From: Effrenium voratum
Lineage: Eukaryota > Sar > Dinophyceae > Suessiales > Symbiodiniaceae
Direction: 5' to 3'
DNA length: 64,000 nucleotides
Assembly: GCA_963377175.1 (NCBI GenBank)
Contig: CAUJNA010002112.1
Span: 1,081,997-1,145,996, forward strand
Shown here in pieces: positions 63,901 through 64,000 of the stretch (position 1 is the stretch's first letter; every line of letters starts with the position of its first letter). A program made the position numbers and the translations under genes. The notes beneath the pieces were generated by a model. The model worked only from the letters and a program-made list of their open reading frames with translations, searched no databases and was not told where the DNA came from.

Positions 63901-64000
63901 CTAGGTCCTCGAGTAGAGAGGCTAGAATAAGGGCACCCGAGTTTTTTTTCTTCATTTTTTTCTGTAGTCTATTTTAGTAGGGGAACCCTCCCAACCAAAA
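63901..64000 (+). mobile_element. B10: family B element, cut by window end
   Basis: CTAGGTCCTCGAGTAGAGAGG ... TCTATTTTAGTAGGGGAACC. Confidence 0.85.

Noticed and set aside
1..64000. Dinoflagellate spliced-leader relic or telomeric repeats
   Set aside because: No stretch matching the 22-nt spliced leader as I recall it, nor TTTAGGG arrays, was found by eye on either strand.
1..64000. Bacterial operon or phage content
   Set aside because: No ribosome-binding-site-led long frames, no contiguous genes and no conserved bacterial protein motifs.

Overview
Eukaryotic nuclear DNA. There are no operons, ribosome binding sites or long continuous genes. Instead, short GC-rich islands of about 60-220 bp are open in at least one frame and often flanked by AG|G-type acceptors and GT or GC donors. 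They sit in long non-coding DNA packed with ~100-130 bp inverted-terminal-repeat elements, minisatellites and very long microsatellites. GC-rich wobble positions, AG|G acceptors, GC donors and dense small transposons suggest a large-genome protist, most likely a dinoflagellate. That is inference: I found no spliced-leader relic, rRNA or recognisable marker gene, so another large-genome alga remains possible.

Layout. 0-15 kb: scattered candidate exons, mostly best read on the minus strand, between small elements, with a 0.95 kb GT-rich array at 3.2-4.2 kb. 15,834-20,993: one 5.16 kb element with ~0.76 kb terminal inverted repeats and a CATT target duplication, free of the small elements found elsewhere. 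21-30 kb: more islands, ending in a seven-unit tandem array of a coding-like 158 bp module (28.4-29.6 kb). 30.6-34.2 kb: a 3.5 kb CATA/CATTA microsatellite, then a 1 kb AT-rich degenerate repeat and an inverted AGTAAAA minisatellite. 36-48 kb: small elements plus probable plus-strand exons at 43.4, 44.4 and 47.6 kb. 48-64 kb: islands best read on the minus strand (49.0, 54.1, 55.7 and 59.1 kb and others), a recent 0.3 kb direct duplication at 51.4/52.2 kb, and more elements.

Small elements. I define families A-K by sequence. B, C, E, F and G share CT...AG termini, about 105-125 bp length and 4-bp target duplications (TAGA, ACAT, TTTT, AGGC, CCAT, ATTG, GTTT, TTTA in eight copies). Across B, C, E, F, G, H, J and K, about 50 of 51 copies lie in the same orientation, whereas A, D and I are mixed. 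Many sit within 0-40 bp of a candidate splice site. One B copy cuts a ~355-codon open frame that rejoins exactly when the element and one target copy are removed. The best hypothesis for the window is an introner-like set of DNA transposons that populate or create introns.

No exon could be given a confident function. An ankyrin-like exon at 1.0 kb is the only family resemblance offered. Many islands are open on both strands; where the strand is unresolved it is given as '.'.
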